A stretch of 64,000 nt of DNA from Hondaea fermentalgiana (lineage: Eukaryota; Sar; Bigyra; Thraustochytrida; Thraustochytriidae), in the NCBI GenBank assembly GCA_014084085.1, contig NPFB01000166.1, positions 64,608-128,607 of the forward strand, written 5' to 3'. Below the pieces are notes generated by a model, which saw nothing but the letters and a program-made list of their open reading frames with translations, was not told the origin of the DNA and did not search any database. Positions 13,633 through 23,687 of this stretch are shown one piece after another (position 1 is the stretch's first letter; each line of letters opens with the position of its first letter). Made by a program: the position numbers and the translations under genes.

Positions 13633-13953
13633 CTTCAGCATTTGCAGTTGCAGTTGCAGTTGCATGGTTTGGCGCGTGGTTGCTTCTTGAACGATGAGAA
13701 ACACAAAATAAAGAATCAAAACAGAAACAATAAAAGACAAAAGAAAAAGGAATGTTGAAAAAAAAATCTGACAAGGTCTCAGGAGGGCTGGGGAGGGCGA
13801 GTTAACAAATGCCCTTCCTTGTCACCCATACGTGAAAGAGTCGACATCGAATAGTGGGTGGCTGATAATTTTGTGCTGTAGGCCTAGGCTTTTGTTGAAG
13901 TATGACCCTCTTGTGTGTCAAGGTCAAGTGCCAAACGCAACACACTACATCCG
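13633..13953. other. Convergent intergenic spacer
   Basis: 321 bp between the stop codons of the plus-strand giant ligase gene and the minus-strand IFT43 gene. It presumably holds both 3' UTRs. No HECT-like coding sequence is present here in any frame, which matters for the split-ligase reading. Confidence 0.7.
13642..13664. repeat. TTGCAG hexanucleotide run after the stop codon
   Basis: Nearly four copies of TTGCAG begin about 10 bp beyond the stop codon at 13630-13632. AATAAA-like sequences follow near 13707 and 13729 in the presumed 3' UTR. Confidence 0.8.
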
Positions 13954-14808
13954 TTAGTTTGCAGAGAGCGCTGGATTTGTCTCCGGGGCCGGACCTTCCT
14001 GAACTGCCGGCGCGCTCGTTTCTGCACGGGATCGCTCAAAGGCTTCCGAAGATTCCTTTTGGCGCGTCATTTCTTGAGAGACCTGCTCAAGGAGCTGATC
14101 GAAATCCCACGCTTCATCTGGCTCTTCAAGACGGTCACGAGGAACGAGGACCCGCGACAAGATGCTCAAGTCGAGTCGCTGGTCGTCACCGCTCGCATTC
14201 GGGATCTGTAGGCCGTTGATTTGGCGATCGAGCTCTCGTAGCGTTTGCACAGATCGCACGTTCGCGGGAGCCTCCGCCACCTGCAGCTGCAGATCTTCTT
14301 CTTGATCCTCGTCCAGGTCCGGAATGATCGTAATGTCGCCGCCATCGTCGCGCTCGGCCTCCTTGTGCTTGCTCTTGCTTTTGGCTGCAGCATCATCCTC
14401 GGAGTTTGACGCGTCAAGATCAGTCATCAAACCGTCTCGCGCAGCCGACCTGCGCTTCGACTTCTTGGTGCTATCGGCCGACTTGCCTTCATCACTTGCG
14501 TTCGCCGAGGCCCCAGCACCAGCGCCACCAGCGCTGCCAGAGTGCTCGTCTCCACCTTCGTCCTCTGCGCCCCAGCCGGCGGACTTGCGCACTGGCGGTC
14601 GGTTTACTTCGTTGTCTTCGTCCATCGCTTCATCATGGTCGTCGCCATGGCGCGCATCGTGCCGGTCGGCGCGCTTTCCCTCAAACTTGGATTCATGCTC
14701 GTCGTCGTTGCCGCGGATTGCCTCCTGGGGCGCCTCTGCTTCGTCTGCGCGCTCGCCGAGTCTCTCCGCTGCTTCCTGCAGCGCGCCCCAGTCGCTGTCG
14801 TCGGCCAT
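13954..14808 (-). CDS. IFT43: Intraflagellar transport protein 43 (IFT-A subunit)
   Basis: 284 residues, starting at the ATG at 14806-14808 (MADDSDWGAL). The frame stays open upstream but that part is Arg/Gly-rich and looks noncoding. The conserved IFT43 C-terminal module is at about 158-247: ITIIPDLDEDQEEDLQLQV, then RELDRQINGL, then LDLSILSRVLVPRDRL and EAWDFDQLLEQV, matching the family pattern of an acidic stretch, L..L..VL.P and a W-D-x-D-x-L motif. A PPVRKSAGWG segment near 70 resembles the short N-terminal Trp motif of the family. Between them is low-complexity acidic and Ala/Gly sequence. IFT43 is a small subunit of the IFT-A complex, which carries retrograde ciliary traffic, so the organism should build flagella. 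It is transcribed divergently from the RCC1-BTB gene. Confidence 0.85.
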   Translation of the reverse strand: MADDSDWGALQEAAERLGERADEAEAPQEAIRGNDDEHESKFEGKRADRHDARHGDDHDEAMDEDNEVNRPPVRKSAGWGAEDEGGDEHSGSAGGAGAGASANASDEGKSADSTKKSKRRSAARDGLMTDLDASNSEDDAAAKSKSKHKEAERDDGGDITIIPDLDEDQEEDLQLQVAEAPANVRSVQTLRELDRQINGLQIPNASGDDQRLDLSILSRVLVPRDRLEEPDEAWDFDQLLEQVSQEMTRQKESSEAFERSRAETSAPAVQEGPAPETNPALSAN

Positions 14809-15461
14809 CTTCGCTTCTTTCCGTGCCTCTGTGCCTGCCTGCGCGCCGCGCTCGCCACCCCGACCGTTCCTTCGCTTTCGACCCGTTCCTCTTTTGCTCG
14901 TCGCTCGTCTCGCCCTCGCCTCGCCGCTATTCCGTTCTGCCTCGCCCAGCCTGCTCTGGGCACACGTGCGTGCATACATACATACATTCACCCACGGCAG
15001 TCAGGCGCGGCCTCCAACGCGAAGGCCAGTTCGTCTCCGCTCCTCCTCCTCCTCCGACTCCCGCTTCAGCGTCGTGCACCTTCACCTCCACGCATCCGCC
15101 TTCTCCCCCAAACCCGCCCGCCGCGCAGCCCTGCCTCGGCCATCCATCTCCGGCAGCGCAGACGCTCGCTCGCTCGCTCGCTCGCTCGCTCGCTCGCCGC
15201 GCGCGTCCCCGTCCCACCGGGCTGGCGGCGCCCGCCGCCCGGACCGTAACGGCTACCGGGAGTACCGGTACCGCTTCCAGGCACCGCGCGGCCCAACGGC
15301 TGCCTGCGGCAGTCCCAGATCACGCGCCGCCCGCGCGACGCGCGNNNNNNNNNNNNNNNNNNNNNNNNNNNNNNNNNNNNNNNNNNNNNNNNNNNNNNNN
15401 NNNNNNNNNNNNNNNNNNNNNNNNNNNNNNNNNNNNNNNNNNNNCCGGCGCGAAGCGCGAC
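14809..15461. other. Divergent promoter region containing a scaffold gap
   Basis: Very GC-rich spacer between the start codons of IFT43 (minus) and the RCC1-BTB gene (plus). It includes a GCTC/CGCT tetranucleotide run near 15165-15198 and the N run at 15345-15444. Open frames crossing the N run are artefacts of N and GC-rich sequence. Confidence 0.7.
15345..15444. other. Assembly gap of 100 N
   Basis: Exactly 100 N, the conventional filler for a gap of unknown length, flanked by extreme GC-rich sequence. Order and orientation of the flanking contigs are therefore inferred by scaffolding. Confidence 0.98.
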
Positions 15462-18400
15462 ATGGTGGGACGCGAGGAGGACCTCCTCCGCGAGCGCCAC
15501 GGCGGCGAGCTCGGCGGCGGCGCGGACTCGCCGTCGGTCAGGGAGAGGGTCAAGACGATCGAGAGGCGCGTCGCTGAGGGCTCGGGGCCGTCGCTGGAGA
15601 TGTCGTCCACGAAGTCGAAGCCGAAGACGAAGTCCGGGGGCCAGGATCCTGGACTTGCTGGAAGCGACCAAGAAGAGGAGGGACACAGCGAGAGCCCGGG
15701 AGACGTCCCTCGGGAGGAGACGGAGACACCGCCTCTGCGAGAGGCGGAGGCGGGGAATAATGAGAGCGAGGAAGATATTGAAAGCGAGGACGACGAGATT
15801 GAGCTGAGCCGCTTTCATGATGCAAAGACGGAGGATCCTCACATTCCGCATATCAGTAAACGGACCGCATCGTGGTTTGATCCTACCGAAGCCCAAAAGC
15901 GGACATCCAGGGACGATCCTGTGCCCGTCAGACCTTCGGAGGAATTCTTGACGGAGATGCGAGCGGTTCGCGCATATCTCGATGCTGAGATCAACCGGCG
16001 GCTGACGCTGCGCACACCAATGCTGCATCACCCTGAAGCAGTTGGTGTGTGTCGAGACGCTGAAGAGATTGCCGTGCTTCTTGCCAAAGCGCAATGCTTT
16101 CGTTGGTCGCCCGGCACCTCCATGATTCCCTCGAGCCCAGAGGAAACGAGCGAGGATACAGAGATGCTTCTTCGCTTCATGAGCCGCGCACAGACTGTAA
16201 AGGTGGGTGAGAGCGCCTACGTGCGCGCCGCAAACCTCAAGACACTCACTCAAGCCGTCATGTCGGAACTTTTGGCATGCGATGCCTCTATTCAACACGA
16301 AGGCGGTGAGAACGTGTGTGAAGCGTCTGCCTTGGAAGCGGCGCTACGCGACACAGTGCGTCAAACGATTCTCGCAGGGGAGCTTTTCGTGGCGGAGATG
16401 CGAGGCCATCTTGACGATGGAATTTCTCTCGAAGCTGATGTGCAAGCGCTGCTGCGAGTTGCCCAACAACAACAGCAAGAAAAACGAAAGGACGGTGACG
16501 ACGAGCGTCCTGCAATGGCTTGGGAGCTTGCGCAGCGTGCGGGAGAAATGCAGCTGGACGTCAGAACTGGTTCTTTTAATCAGCTGAACACATGGGGAAC
16601 GGGTATCATACTCTCTGGGAGTGCATACGTGACAGTTCGAGATCAAGCCAACAAAAAGTTCGACATTAAGGTTACGCTATCCTGTGAAAATACGTTGGAA
16701 CGGATAGGAGCGGGACTGCCTTTTACCTCCATTATTGCGGCAGTTGCAGAGGAAGAAGAAACGCCAGAGACCGATGAACAGGACGTACACGTGAGCAGCG
16801 CAGACACAGCAGAAGAAAGCATGTTCATGCGTAAAAGTCTCCCTCGCCTGGCCGTTCGCGACGGAACGCGGTATGCTAGCCAAGTTGACGTATTAGCATG
16901 GGGGCGAAACGTCTCTAGTGTACTGGGCATTGGGACGACGGAGGCGAAAGATTTTGCTGCGCCCATGGTGGTTCCCATGTACAGTGTCATTGAGCTCGCA
17001 CGAATCTCCAAAGTATCCGCTGCCTTGCATCACTGTGTGGCAATGTCCGACATGGGACTAGTTTTCACCTGGGGTAGCGGCGCGGACGGCGCGCTTGGTC
17101 ACGGGGACGCCGAGGACTGCCCATATCCACGCATGGTTTCGGAACTGTGCGAGAAAGAAGACCCCGTCTTGGTCGTGGATGTAGCAAGTGGTGGGGATCT
17201 GGGTGGTTCACATTCTGCCTGCGTGAGCAAAGACGGCCAGGTCTTCACATGGGGCCTGGGCGGTGTGCTTGGTCATGGGGATGTAACAGGACGTAATGTT
17301 CCGGCCGCGATTGCGAGTGAGAGCTTTGGGGGTGAACTCATTGATTCGCTTGAATGCGGCGGCGGCTTCACTCTAGCTCTCAGCTGCAAAGGCCACGTCT
17401 ATTCGTGGGGGCTATGGCAGCACGGTCGGCTTGGTCTTGGAAAACCTCAGAGACGCGAGTCATTGCGCGATCGTAATGCTGGCCCGGGCGCCGTGCAGCG
17501 ATACTGTCTCCGGCCACAACGCGTAGATGGTAGTCTTGAAGAGGCCAATATTGTGCAAATTGCGTGCGGCCACGCTCATGCGTATGCTCTCGATGGGCTC
17601 GGGAGACTCTTTAGTTGGGGCCAGGGTTCGCAGGGTCAGTTGGGAACTGGTAACTTGCAAAATGAGCTCTTTCCTGTGCTCATAGACACCATGCTAAATG
17701 ACGAAGCTGGCCAAGAGCCGCTGCCTCCGCTGAAGCAAATCGCAAGTGGTGCCAATCACGCTGTGGCAATTGCACGGACAAAGCAGGTTCTAGCGTGGGG
17801 TGACCTGGGATCTGCAGCACTTGGCATGGGGGAGGCACTTACAAACCCAGCTGTTCGCGTTAAGGGATCTGCAAATACTGCGAGCAGTGGTGGGCCACTT
17901 GCAACGGGCGCAGCACCAGGAGCGCCAGGGGCAATGCCGGTTCTGCGCGAAGCTCCGGCCTGGTCCAAGGCGCAGGCGAGCAAGAGTGCGCGACGCGAGC
18001 AACCATGGCGATGGCCCCGTGAGGTCTTGAGTCTCGCAGGTGTCAAATTGCGCGCAGTGAGCGCAGGAGCACACCATTCCACGGCATTATCGGCCGCTGG
18101 CGAAGTTTTCGTATGGGGCCAGTCACCAGCGCTGCGAGGCGCAGAGCTCATCTCTACGCCCACGCTCGAGCGCGACTCCCTCGTTCGGGATGCCTTTGTT
18201 GAAAGCATGACGTGTGGGCGCTGGCACACTGTCGTTGCGACGAGTGGCGCTCGGTGCGCAGCAGACCTTTACGAGTGGCGCTTGCGGGAGGAAACACCGC
18301 ACGATGTCGAAATCTGTGTTGGCATTGCTCGTCTACGCGCTCATCGCGCTGTGATTGGGTCTCGAAGTGCGGTGGTTCGGCGGATGATTGAGCTGGAAGA

Positions 18401-19562
18401 GAGCGTTGGCGGCGACGTCGAAGTGATCGAGCTCGAGTGGTCCGACATGAGCCTCGACGCGGCTGCTGTAGTGCTGGACTACATGTACGGTGACAACCTT
18501 TTTGAAACGCTGGATCCGGTCGGCACGCTTGCCGAGGAAGTCTGTCGTGTGGCTGGCGAACTGGAACTTGAGAGACTTGAAGCTATTTGCGCAAGGAGTC
18601 AGGCGGCAGCTCCAGAAGCGCTTGAAGCAACAACTGATAAGCCGGAGGCGCTTCGATCCCGCTTTGCTCTTGATCTAGCGGTACTCGTGAATGAGCCTCG
18701 GTGGTCAGATGTCCTGCTCATTGCAGAAGACGGCAAGCAAGTTCATGCACACGCAGTCATTCTTGCCTCGCGCTCGACGTATTTTGCAGAACGCCTGAGG
18801 GCAGAGCAGCACGCAGGCACGCGACGCGACGAGAGCGAAAATGAAAATGAGGAAGGAGAAACAGCGGGTACGAGTAGCAGCAGCAGCAGCAACATGGTGC
18901 TTCGAGTGAAGATGCCCGAATCGCAGAATTCGCTTCTGCGACTAGCAAGTTATCTGTACACGGGCAGACTTATCGAAGGCGCGAGCAACGCGGAAGTTCT
19001 CGGCGACCTCACAATGGCTGTGACGTATGGGCTTCCGACAATGCAACATCTTTGCGAGGATGCCGTGGAGCTGGACACGAACAATGCAATTCATGCGCTT
19101 CGACTCTCACACGAGTTGGATTGTTCCTTTCTCCGCGTTCGTGCGCTGCACTTTGTGGCCAAGCATCTTGGAAGCCTTGCGCAGACCAAGTCATTCCTCA
19201 AGCTGCAGCGAGAGCGCACGGATATCACACATGACGTGTTGCGCATCGCACGCGCATCAAGCCAATTTCGGACCATAGTCTCCGAGCGCGGTGCAATCTC
19301 AGAAGAACAAGATCCGAGCGAGCTCTTGCGCCTTGTGCTACGGACGCCGGAAGAAATTGCAGATGAGGAGCGGAAGCGAGATGAGGCGCAGAAATTCGAT
19401 CACACTCCGCTTCAGTGGCAAGCCATGGCCGCGGCGACCTTGTGCGTTTTTGTGTATGCAAACCTCATGCGGTCCCCTCAGATGCTGCAATACGTCCCGT
19501 TTGTGAATGCACTTGGTATTGCTGGTGTCATGGCTTTTCTAGGGTCAAATCTGGCCAAGTGA
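15462..19562 (+). CDS. RCC1-repeat, double BTB protein with hydrophobic C-terminal anchor
   Basis: 1366 residues from the first ATG after the gap; an upstream start inside the gap cannot be excluded. Residues 1-150 are acidic low-complexity sequence. About 475-925 contains RCC1 beta-propeller repeats with recurring W-G signatures (VLAWGRN, VFTWGSGADGALGHGD, VYSWGLWQHGRLGLG, LFSWGQGSQGQLGTG, VFVWGQS). Two BTB/POZ domains follow, at about 948-1045 (RLRAHRAVIGSRS) and 1080-1200 (WSDVLLIAEDGKQVHAHAV), the second interrupted by an acidic/Ser insert. The last 50 residues hold two hydrophobic stretches (AAATLCVFVYANLM; FVNALGIAGVMAFLG), suggesting a tail anchor in an organelle membrane. BTB domains recruit cullin-3 or self-associate, and RCC1 propellers bind proteins or GTPases; the substrate here is unknown. 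Convergent with the ArfGAP gene, 131 bp apart. Confidence 0.85.
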   Translation: MVGREEDLLRERHGGELGGGADSPSVRERVKTIERRVAEGSGPSLEMSSTKSKPKTKSGGQDPGLAGSDQEEEGHSESPGDVPREETETPPLREAEAGNNESEEDIESEDDEIELSRFHDAKTEDPHIPHISKRTASWFDPTEAQKRTSRDDPVPVRPSEEFLTEMRAVRAYLDAEINRRLTLRTPMLHHPEAVGVCRDAEEIAVLLAKAQCFRWSPGTSMIPSSPEETSEDTEMLLRFMSRAQTVKVGESAYVRAANLKTLTQAVMSELLACDASIQHEGGENVCEASALEAALRDTVRQTILAGELFVAEMRGHLDDGISLEADVQALLRVAQQQQQEKRKDGDDERPAMAWELAQRAGEMQLDVRTGSFNQLNTWGTGIILSGSAYVTVRDQANKKFDIKVTLSCENTLERIGAGLPFTSIIAAVAEEEETPETDEQDVHVSSADTAEESMFMRKSLPRLAVRDGTRYASQVDVLAWGRNVSSVLGIGTTEAKDFAAPMVVPMYSVIELARISKVSAALHHCVAMSDMGLVFTWGSGADGALGHGDAEDCPYPRMVSELCEKEDPVLVVDVASGGDLGGSHSACVSKDGQVFTWGLGGVLGHGDVTGRNVPAAIASESFGGELIDSLECGGGFTLALSCKGHVYSWGLWQHGRLGLGKPQRRESLRDRNAGPGAVQRYCLRPQRVDGSLEEANIVQIACGHAHAYALDGLGRLFSWGQGSQGQLGTGNLQNELFPVLIDTMLNDEAGQEPLPPLKQIASGANHAVAIARTKQVLAWGDLGSAALGMGEALTNPAVRVKGSANTASSGGPLATGAAPGAPGAMPVLREAPAWSKAQASKSARREQPWRWPREVLSLAGVKLRAVSAGAHHSTALSAAGEVFVWGQSPALRGAELISTPTLERDSLVRDAFVESMTCGRWHTVVATSGARCAADLYEWRLREETPHDVEICVGIARLRAHRAVIGSRSAVVRRMIELEESVGGDVEVIELEWSDMSLDAAAVVLDYMYGDNLFETLDPVGTLAEEVCRVAGELELERLEAICARSQAAAPEALEATTDKPEALRSRFALDLAVLVNEPRWSDVLLIAEDGKQVHAHAVILASRSTYFAERLRAEQHAGTRRDESENENEEGETAGTSSSSSSNMVLRVKMPESQNSLLRLASYLYTGRLIEGASNAEVLGDLTMAVTYGLPTMQHLCEDAVELDTNNAIHALRLSHELDCSFLRVRALHFVAKHLGSLAQTKSFLKLQRERTDITHDVLRIARASSQFRTIVSERGAISEEQDPSELLRLVLRTPEEIADEERKRDEAQKFDHTPLQWQAMAAATLCVFVYANLMRSPQMLQYVPFVNALGIAGVMAFLGSNLAK

Positions 19563-19693
19563 CAACGGCGGCGTTGCAACGTTATACGACCTTTTCTTCC
19601 CCTTTGTCATTCACATCAGCCAGATTATCCGCAAAGTTTGGCAATTGTAATTCTTTCCCCTTTAATTTCTTTTCTACGTATTTTTTTTCTTAA

Positions 19694-20989
19694 CTATTTT
19701 TGTAGCGAAGCAAGGAGTGAGCCGTGCGTCTGTTGGAGCTTGGAGGCGACTTGTGTCGCCTGCGCATTGAGCTTCTTGCGCAAAAGGACTTGAGGCTCGG
19801 CTCGAATCTGCATCCCGTCGAGCCTTTGCATCTGAAGATTATCCACAAAGCCACTGAGCTGCTCAATACGGGACTTGGCAATTAAAAGGTTGTTTTTCGC
19901 CGACTCGTAAATTTGTACGAGCTCCGCGGCCTGGTCAAGTTCTCCATCGACTTGTGCAAGGTCCATCATGACCTGCTCTAGCTCTGCCTGAGCCTGTGGA
20001 TCTTCCTTTGCGTTCGCCATGGGTAAGCCCGTGCTACCATTTACAGAGGTCCCCTCTAGCTGATCTAGGAGGGAAAATTCGGATGATGACGAGGTCGAGG
20101 ATGAGGTGGAGGATGCAAGAGAGGTGGAATGTGCTAGCATACTAGGTGGCTGCGCGGTTTCGGCGCCGAAGCTAAGAAGGTCGTCATCATTTGAAGCCTC
20201 GTTCAGATTTCCAGTATCCTGGGGCAATTGCTGGGGCAATTGTTGGGGAGGCTTAGGGGCAGCTCCGTTCGCTTTGATGTTCATGTTCTGAAATAGTCCA
20301 CCCAGGGAAGCCGTCGACGTAGACGCAGGCGGCATCGCACTTGCCGCATTCGCACTTTGCGGTGTGGACACAGTTTCGGCTCCTACGAAAGGACCGTCAA
20401 GCAAGTCAGCGCTGGCCTCTGTGACCTGCTGCTGAGGCGGCGTTTGGGCAGCTTGCTGATGCTGCTGCTGCTGCTGGTGCTCTTGCTGCTGCATCGCGCG
20501 TCGTTGCGAAGGAGGAATCCGTTTCTTGCGACCACTGGCTGCCTGGGCATTCGCGGCCGACGATTGCCCGTTCTGTTCGTGTGCTTGTGCTTGTGCGGCA
20601 GGTGCGGCGGCGGCGACATCGGGAGGGGCATTCGTATCTGCGACCCAGCGTCGAAGCTGATACTTGTTGCGAATAAACTCATCTCGCTCGCGCATAGTGG
20701 ACGGGCGCGGGAAGTTGGTCGGGAGTTTGGCCTCAAAGTAAGCGTTGGCGCGCGTGTTGCCCCCATTGCGCATATTTGCCACGAGCTGCGGCGTCCACTT
20801 GTCGAGGCTGAGCGACTTGACAAAGCTAATGTGCACGCCCATGGCGCGATGTACGCCGCTGCAATCTAGACACATAAAGATGCCCAGGTTTACCGACGCC
20901 CACGTCGGGTTCGGCTCGCGGCAGTCCACGCACACGTCATTGCCCGGCACCGAGCGGACGAGGCCGCGCAGCTCGCTCTGGAACTGCAT
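19694..20989 (-). CDS. ArfGAP-domain protein (SMAP/AGFG-like)
   Basis: 431 residues from the ATG at 20987-20989 ([20 protein letters not shown]); the open frame upstream is Arg-rich and not conserved-looking. Residues 8-130 are an ArfGAP domain with a perfect CxxC-x16-CxxC zinc finger (C20, C23, C40, C43) and the catalytic Arg in [26 protein letters not shown] and [15 protein letters not shown] are typical following segments. The rest is low-complexity sequence rich in Gln, Ala and Ser, ending in a helical, probably coiled-coil region. ArfGAPs stimulate GTP hydrolysis by Arf during coat-vesicle cycling. No PH, ankyrin or BAR domain is visible, which fits small SMAP- or AGFG-like members. Confidence 0.88.
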   Translation of the reverse strand: MQFQSELRGLVRSVPGNDVCVDCREPNPTWASVNLGIFMCLDCSGVHRAMGVHISFVKSLSLDKWTPQLVANMRNGGNTRANAYFEAKLPTNFPRPSTMRERDEFIRNKYQLRRWVADTNAPPDVAAAAPAAQAQAHEQNGQSSAANAQAASGRKKRIPPSQRRAMQQQEHQQQQQHQQAAQTPPQQQVTEASADLLDGPFVGAETVSTPQSANAASAMPPASTSTASLGGLFQNMNIKANGAAPKPPQQLPQQLPQDTGNLNEASNDDDLLSFGAETAQPPSMLAHSTSLASSTSSSTSSSSEFSLLDQLEGTSVNGSTGLPMANAKEDPQAQAELEQVMMDLAQVDGELDQAAELVQIYESAKNNLLIAKSRIEQLSGFVDNLQMQRLDGMQIRAEPQVLLRKKLNAQATQVASKLQQTHGSLLASLQK

Positions 20990-21651
20990 CTCGCCGCGTC
21001 TCCGCGCCTCTCGCGAGCGACGCAGGCCGGGCGACGCAGGCCGGGCGACGCACACAGCGCGGGTCCTGCGGTTTCTGCGGCCGGACGCTCGCGTCCCGTG
21101 CCGGCCCGCCCCGCAAGGCGTCGGCGTGGATGCGGCTTTGCCAGTCTGACTTTGCTTGCGGCAGCGGCTGGAGCACCCATCCTCGGAAAGATAGAGACGT
21201 TCGGAGGGGATGATCACCGGCACTTGGTAAGGCAAGTTGTTCTGCGAGGGCTGGGGGTCCTCGCTGCAAATCTGTGCGCAAAAAGTCTCCGCGCCGCTTG
21301 CCTCTTGTGGCTGGCCATTTGCTCGCGAAGGTTTTGCTGATGAAGAGGGAGAGCACTCTTGGATCTTCAGAATTTGGGTCTCGCCCTCTCAAGATTGTTT
21401 GTTTTCATGAGTTTGACAAAGCCTTGCGTCTCGAGCAAATCTCTGAAAATGATGTAGATACCCCCTTCCCCGTTACGTTTAGCAAGACAAGGCAAGACAA
21501 AGACAAAATGACACAGATTCGATCTCTTTTTTCTTAGGTCCTTTGGAATCAATAGGCCTACTACGAAAGATTGAACTTCAGCGAGTGTTTCTACGCAGAA
21601 GCCCGAGCGCAAGAAGTAGGCAAGGTCCCACTTTGCATGGCGGACAGTCAG
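20990..21651. other. Intergenic spacer between ArfGAP and mevalonate kinase
   Basis: About 660 bp. It holds the ArfGAP 5' leader (GC-rich, with a 13-bp GCGACGCAGGCCG direct repeat near 21023-21050) and the mevalonate kinase 3' UTR, which is more AT-rich. No gene seen. Confidence 0.6.
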
Positions 21652-22910
21652 TTACTGAAAGGCAGTCTTCCAGACCTGGGGAGCCTTGCCCTCGAGCGCC
21701 TTGGCGACGGCTTCCTGGGAGGCCTCGTCAGCGCAGATGGCGAACATGAGGCCACCGCGGCCGGTGCCGCTCATCTTGGCTCCGAGAGCGCCGGCAGACT
21801 TGGCCGTCTCGACGAGGTCGTCAAGCTCCTTGCAGCTGACAGAGAGCTTTTGGAGGATTTCGTGGTTGCGGTTCGCAAGTTCGGCGAACGTCTTGACGAG
21901 GCCCTCCCCGCCCTCCTCAATGGCCTTTTCGGCAGCGTCGAAGACCTCCATGTATTCCTTCTCGAGGCCCTCGTACCAGGCCGCATCCTTCTCGCGCTTC
22001 TCGCGCACGTCACCAACAACCTCAGTGGTGGAGGCGGTGATGCCGGTGCTGGCGTAGACAATGGGGATCTCGACGGGAAGCTTCTTCTTGTCAAAGAGGG
22101 GCTTGCCGTCCGTGCGCTGGAAGCGCAGCACGCCGCCAAAGGTCGAGGCGGTGTTGTCAATACCTGTAAAGTTCGTCGCAATAATGTGTCAGAAGGGAAT
22201 GTTCAAGGACTCGCTGGCGTGTCTATAATCTCGAAAGAATAATCAAGAAGAGAGTGAACGTACCGGAAGGGGTGCCGTGATAGGCCATCTCACCCTCGTA
22301 GGCGGCCTGGTTAATCTCATCCTCGTCGACGTCCTTGCCGAGTGCGGCCGCGAGTGCGCGGGCGACAGAGACGCAGTTGGCTGTGAAAATTGATTGCGTG
22401 CGAGCGAGCGAGCGGGTGGCAGAGCCAGTCAGAGTCAGTCGGTTAGCGAGCTGCTTCGGTCAAGTCAAGTCACATAAAGTAAAGAGGGGGGGGGGGGGGG
22501 AGGGGGGTTGCAAAAGTAGGAATGAGACCTGCAAGTCAAATGAACGTACCAGCGCTAGCTCCAATGCCCGAAACGGGAGCAAGGTCGCCCTTAAGGATCA
22601 CCTTGACGCCGCGCTTGTCGGAGTCAAGATCAAAGTGCTTGAGCACAAGGCGCGTGCTCTCGATCATCTCACCGGCCTTCTTGTCCTTGTAACCGGGGAT
22701 TGCGGGGCGTGCATCCTCGACAATGAGACCGCGCGACCAGGTGTTCTCATCGCTGAGCTCGACCTCGGCCACGGTGGCGGCCTTGACAGCGCCGACCAGC
22801 GCGGGCTTCTTGTACACGACAAAGTGCTCGCCAAAGAGAATCAGCTTGCCGTACCCCTTGTGCTCGGCGGCGTCCTCCGCCTTGCGCTTTTTCACCTCCT
22901 GCTCGGGCAT
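21652..22910 (-). CDS. MVK: Mevalonate kinase, three exons
   Basis: GHMP-family kinase that phosphorylates mevalonate in isoprenoid and sterol synthesis. The gene reads as exon 1 (22910-22550), exon 2 (22380-22264) and exon 3 (22163-21652), 990 nt giving 329 residues. Both introns (169 and 100 nt) have GT-AG ends, split codons in phase 1 and rejoin conserved motifs. Motifs: N-terminal GKLILFGEHFVVYKKPA; ATP-binding GHMP motif PVSGIGASAANCVSVARAL, created by joining exons 1 and 2; GTPSGIDNTASTFGG, created by joining exons 2 and 3; C-terminal GALGAKMSGTGRGGLMFA. The start is the ATG at 22908-22910. The GIGASAA variant of the usual GxGLGSSAA loop recalls trypanosomatid-type enzymes; this comparison is from memory. 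No targeting peptide is evident, so probably cytosolic. Confidence 0.9.
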
Positions 22911-23687
22911 GGTGCTCCTGTGACGGACGGGCGTCCGCGTCCACCTCCTTCTCGCGCTCGAAGCGTCTCCTCCTCCGGCTGCAGCAGGCGGGGCGGACGG
23001 GCGACCGGGCTCTGGCACGCGCAGAGGGCAAAGGGCTCTGGCACGCGCGGCGCTGGCTTGCGATGGCGTTCTGGCGATGGCGTTCTGCACCGCATGACGA
23101 CAACCTGGTCAAGGCGCGTGTATCTTGGCCCCCGCGATCGCGCATACATGCCGCGACCCGTACAAGGGTCGCGCCGGCGATCGAAGGTGACAAAAGTGGC
23201 GACGATGACGATGACGATGACGATCATGACGAGGAGGACTGACAGACTGACGCTGGGTGCAGAGACAAGAGGACGGTCAGATACGAGCAAGGCGAGCAGA
23301 GGAGGGGTCGTTGGGGGGGAAATATGGTGATCAAAGAGGCGGCTAATTAGACGGCGTGACTGGGTGAAGGACATGGGAGACACTTGTGACGGATGCGATG
23401 TGATGTGATGTGATGCGATGCGACGTGATGTGATGTGATGTCGAGCAAGCTGACAAAGTTGCTAGCTCGGCCTTGCTTGCTTGCTTACATGCTTGCGAGA
23501 GGAAGACGCAACAATCCTAGGTCTGCGAACATGCGATGCTCACGAAAAAAAGTCGATGCGGTGCTGCAACTCACAGTCAATGTATGCGGCAGTAGGGAGA
23601 TTGTAGCGGAGCAGCAACAGTCTCGAAAACCGCAAGTCGCGCCCGACCGCCCACAAATTAAAAACAAATAGCAAAATCAAGTTCGCA
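22911..23687. other. Intergenic spacer with microsatellites
   Basis: Upstream region of mevalonate kinase. Contains an ACGATG-type run near 23197-23230, a GATGT pentanucleotide run at about 23396-23443 and a CTTG run near 23470-23486. No gene seen. Confidence 0.6.

Noticed and set aside
14406..15461. N-terminal extension of the RCC1-BTB frame across the gap, antisense to IFT43
   Set aside because: It is the antisense of IFT43 and GC-rich promoter sequence joined through N; the composition is Arg/Ser/Pro-rich with no domain. The first ATG after the gap was used.
22335..23330. Plus-strand 331-codon ORF
   Set aside because: Antisense of mevalonate kinase exon 1 and its introns; no ATG-based domain. 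The antisense frames over NhaC (59445-60833), the HECT gene (36746-37846) and the flavoprotein (26271-27362) were discarded likewise.
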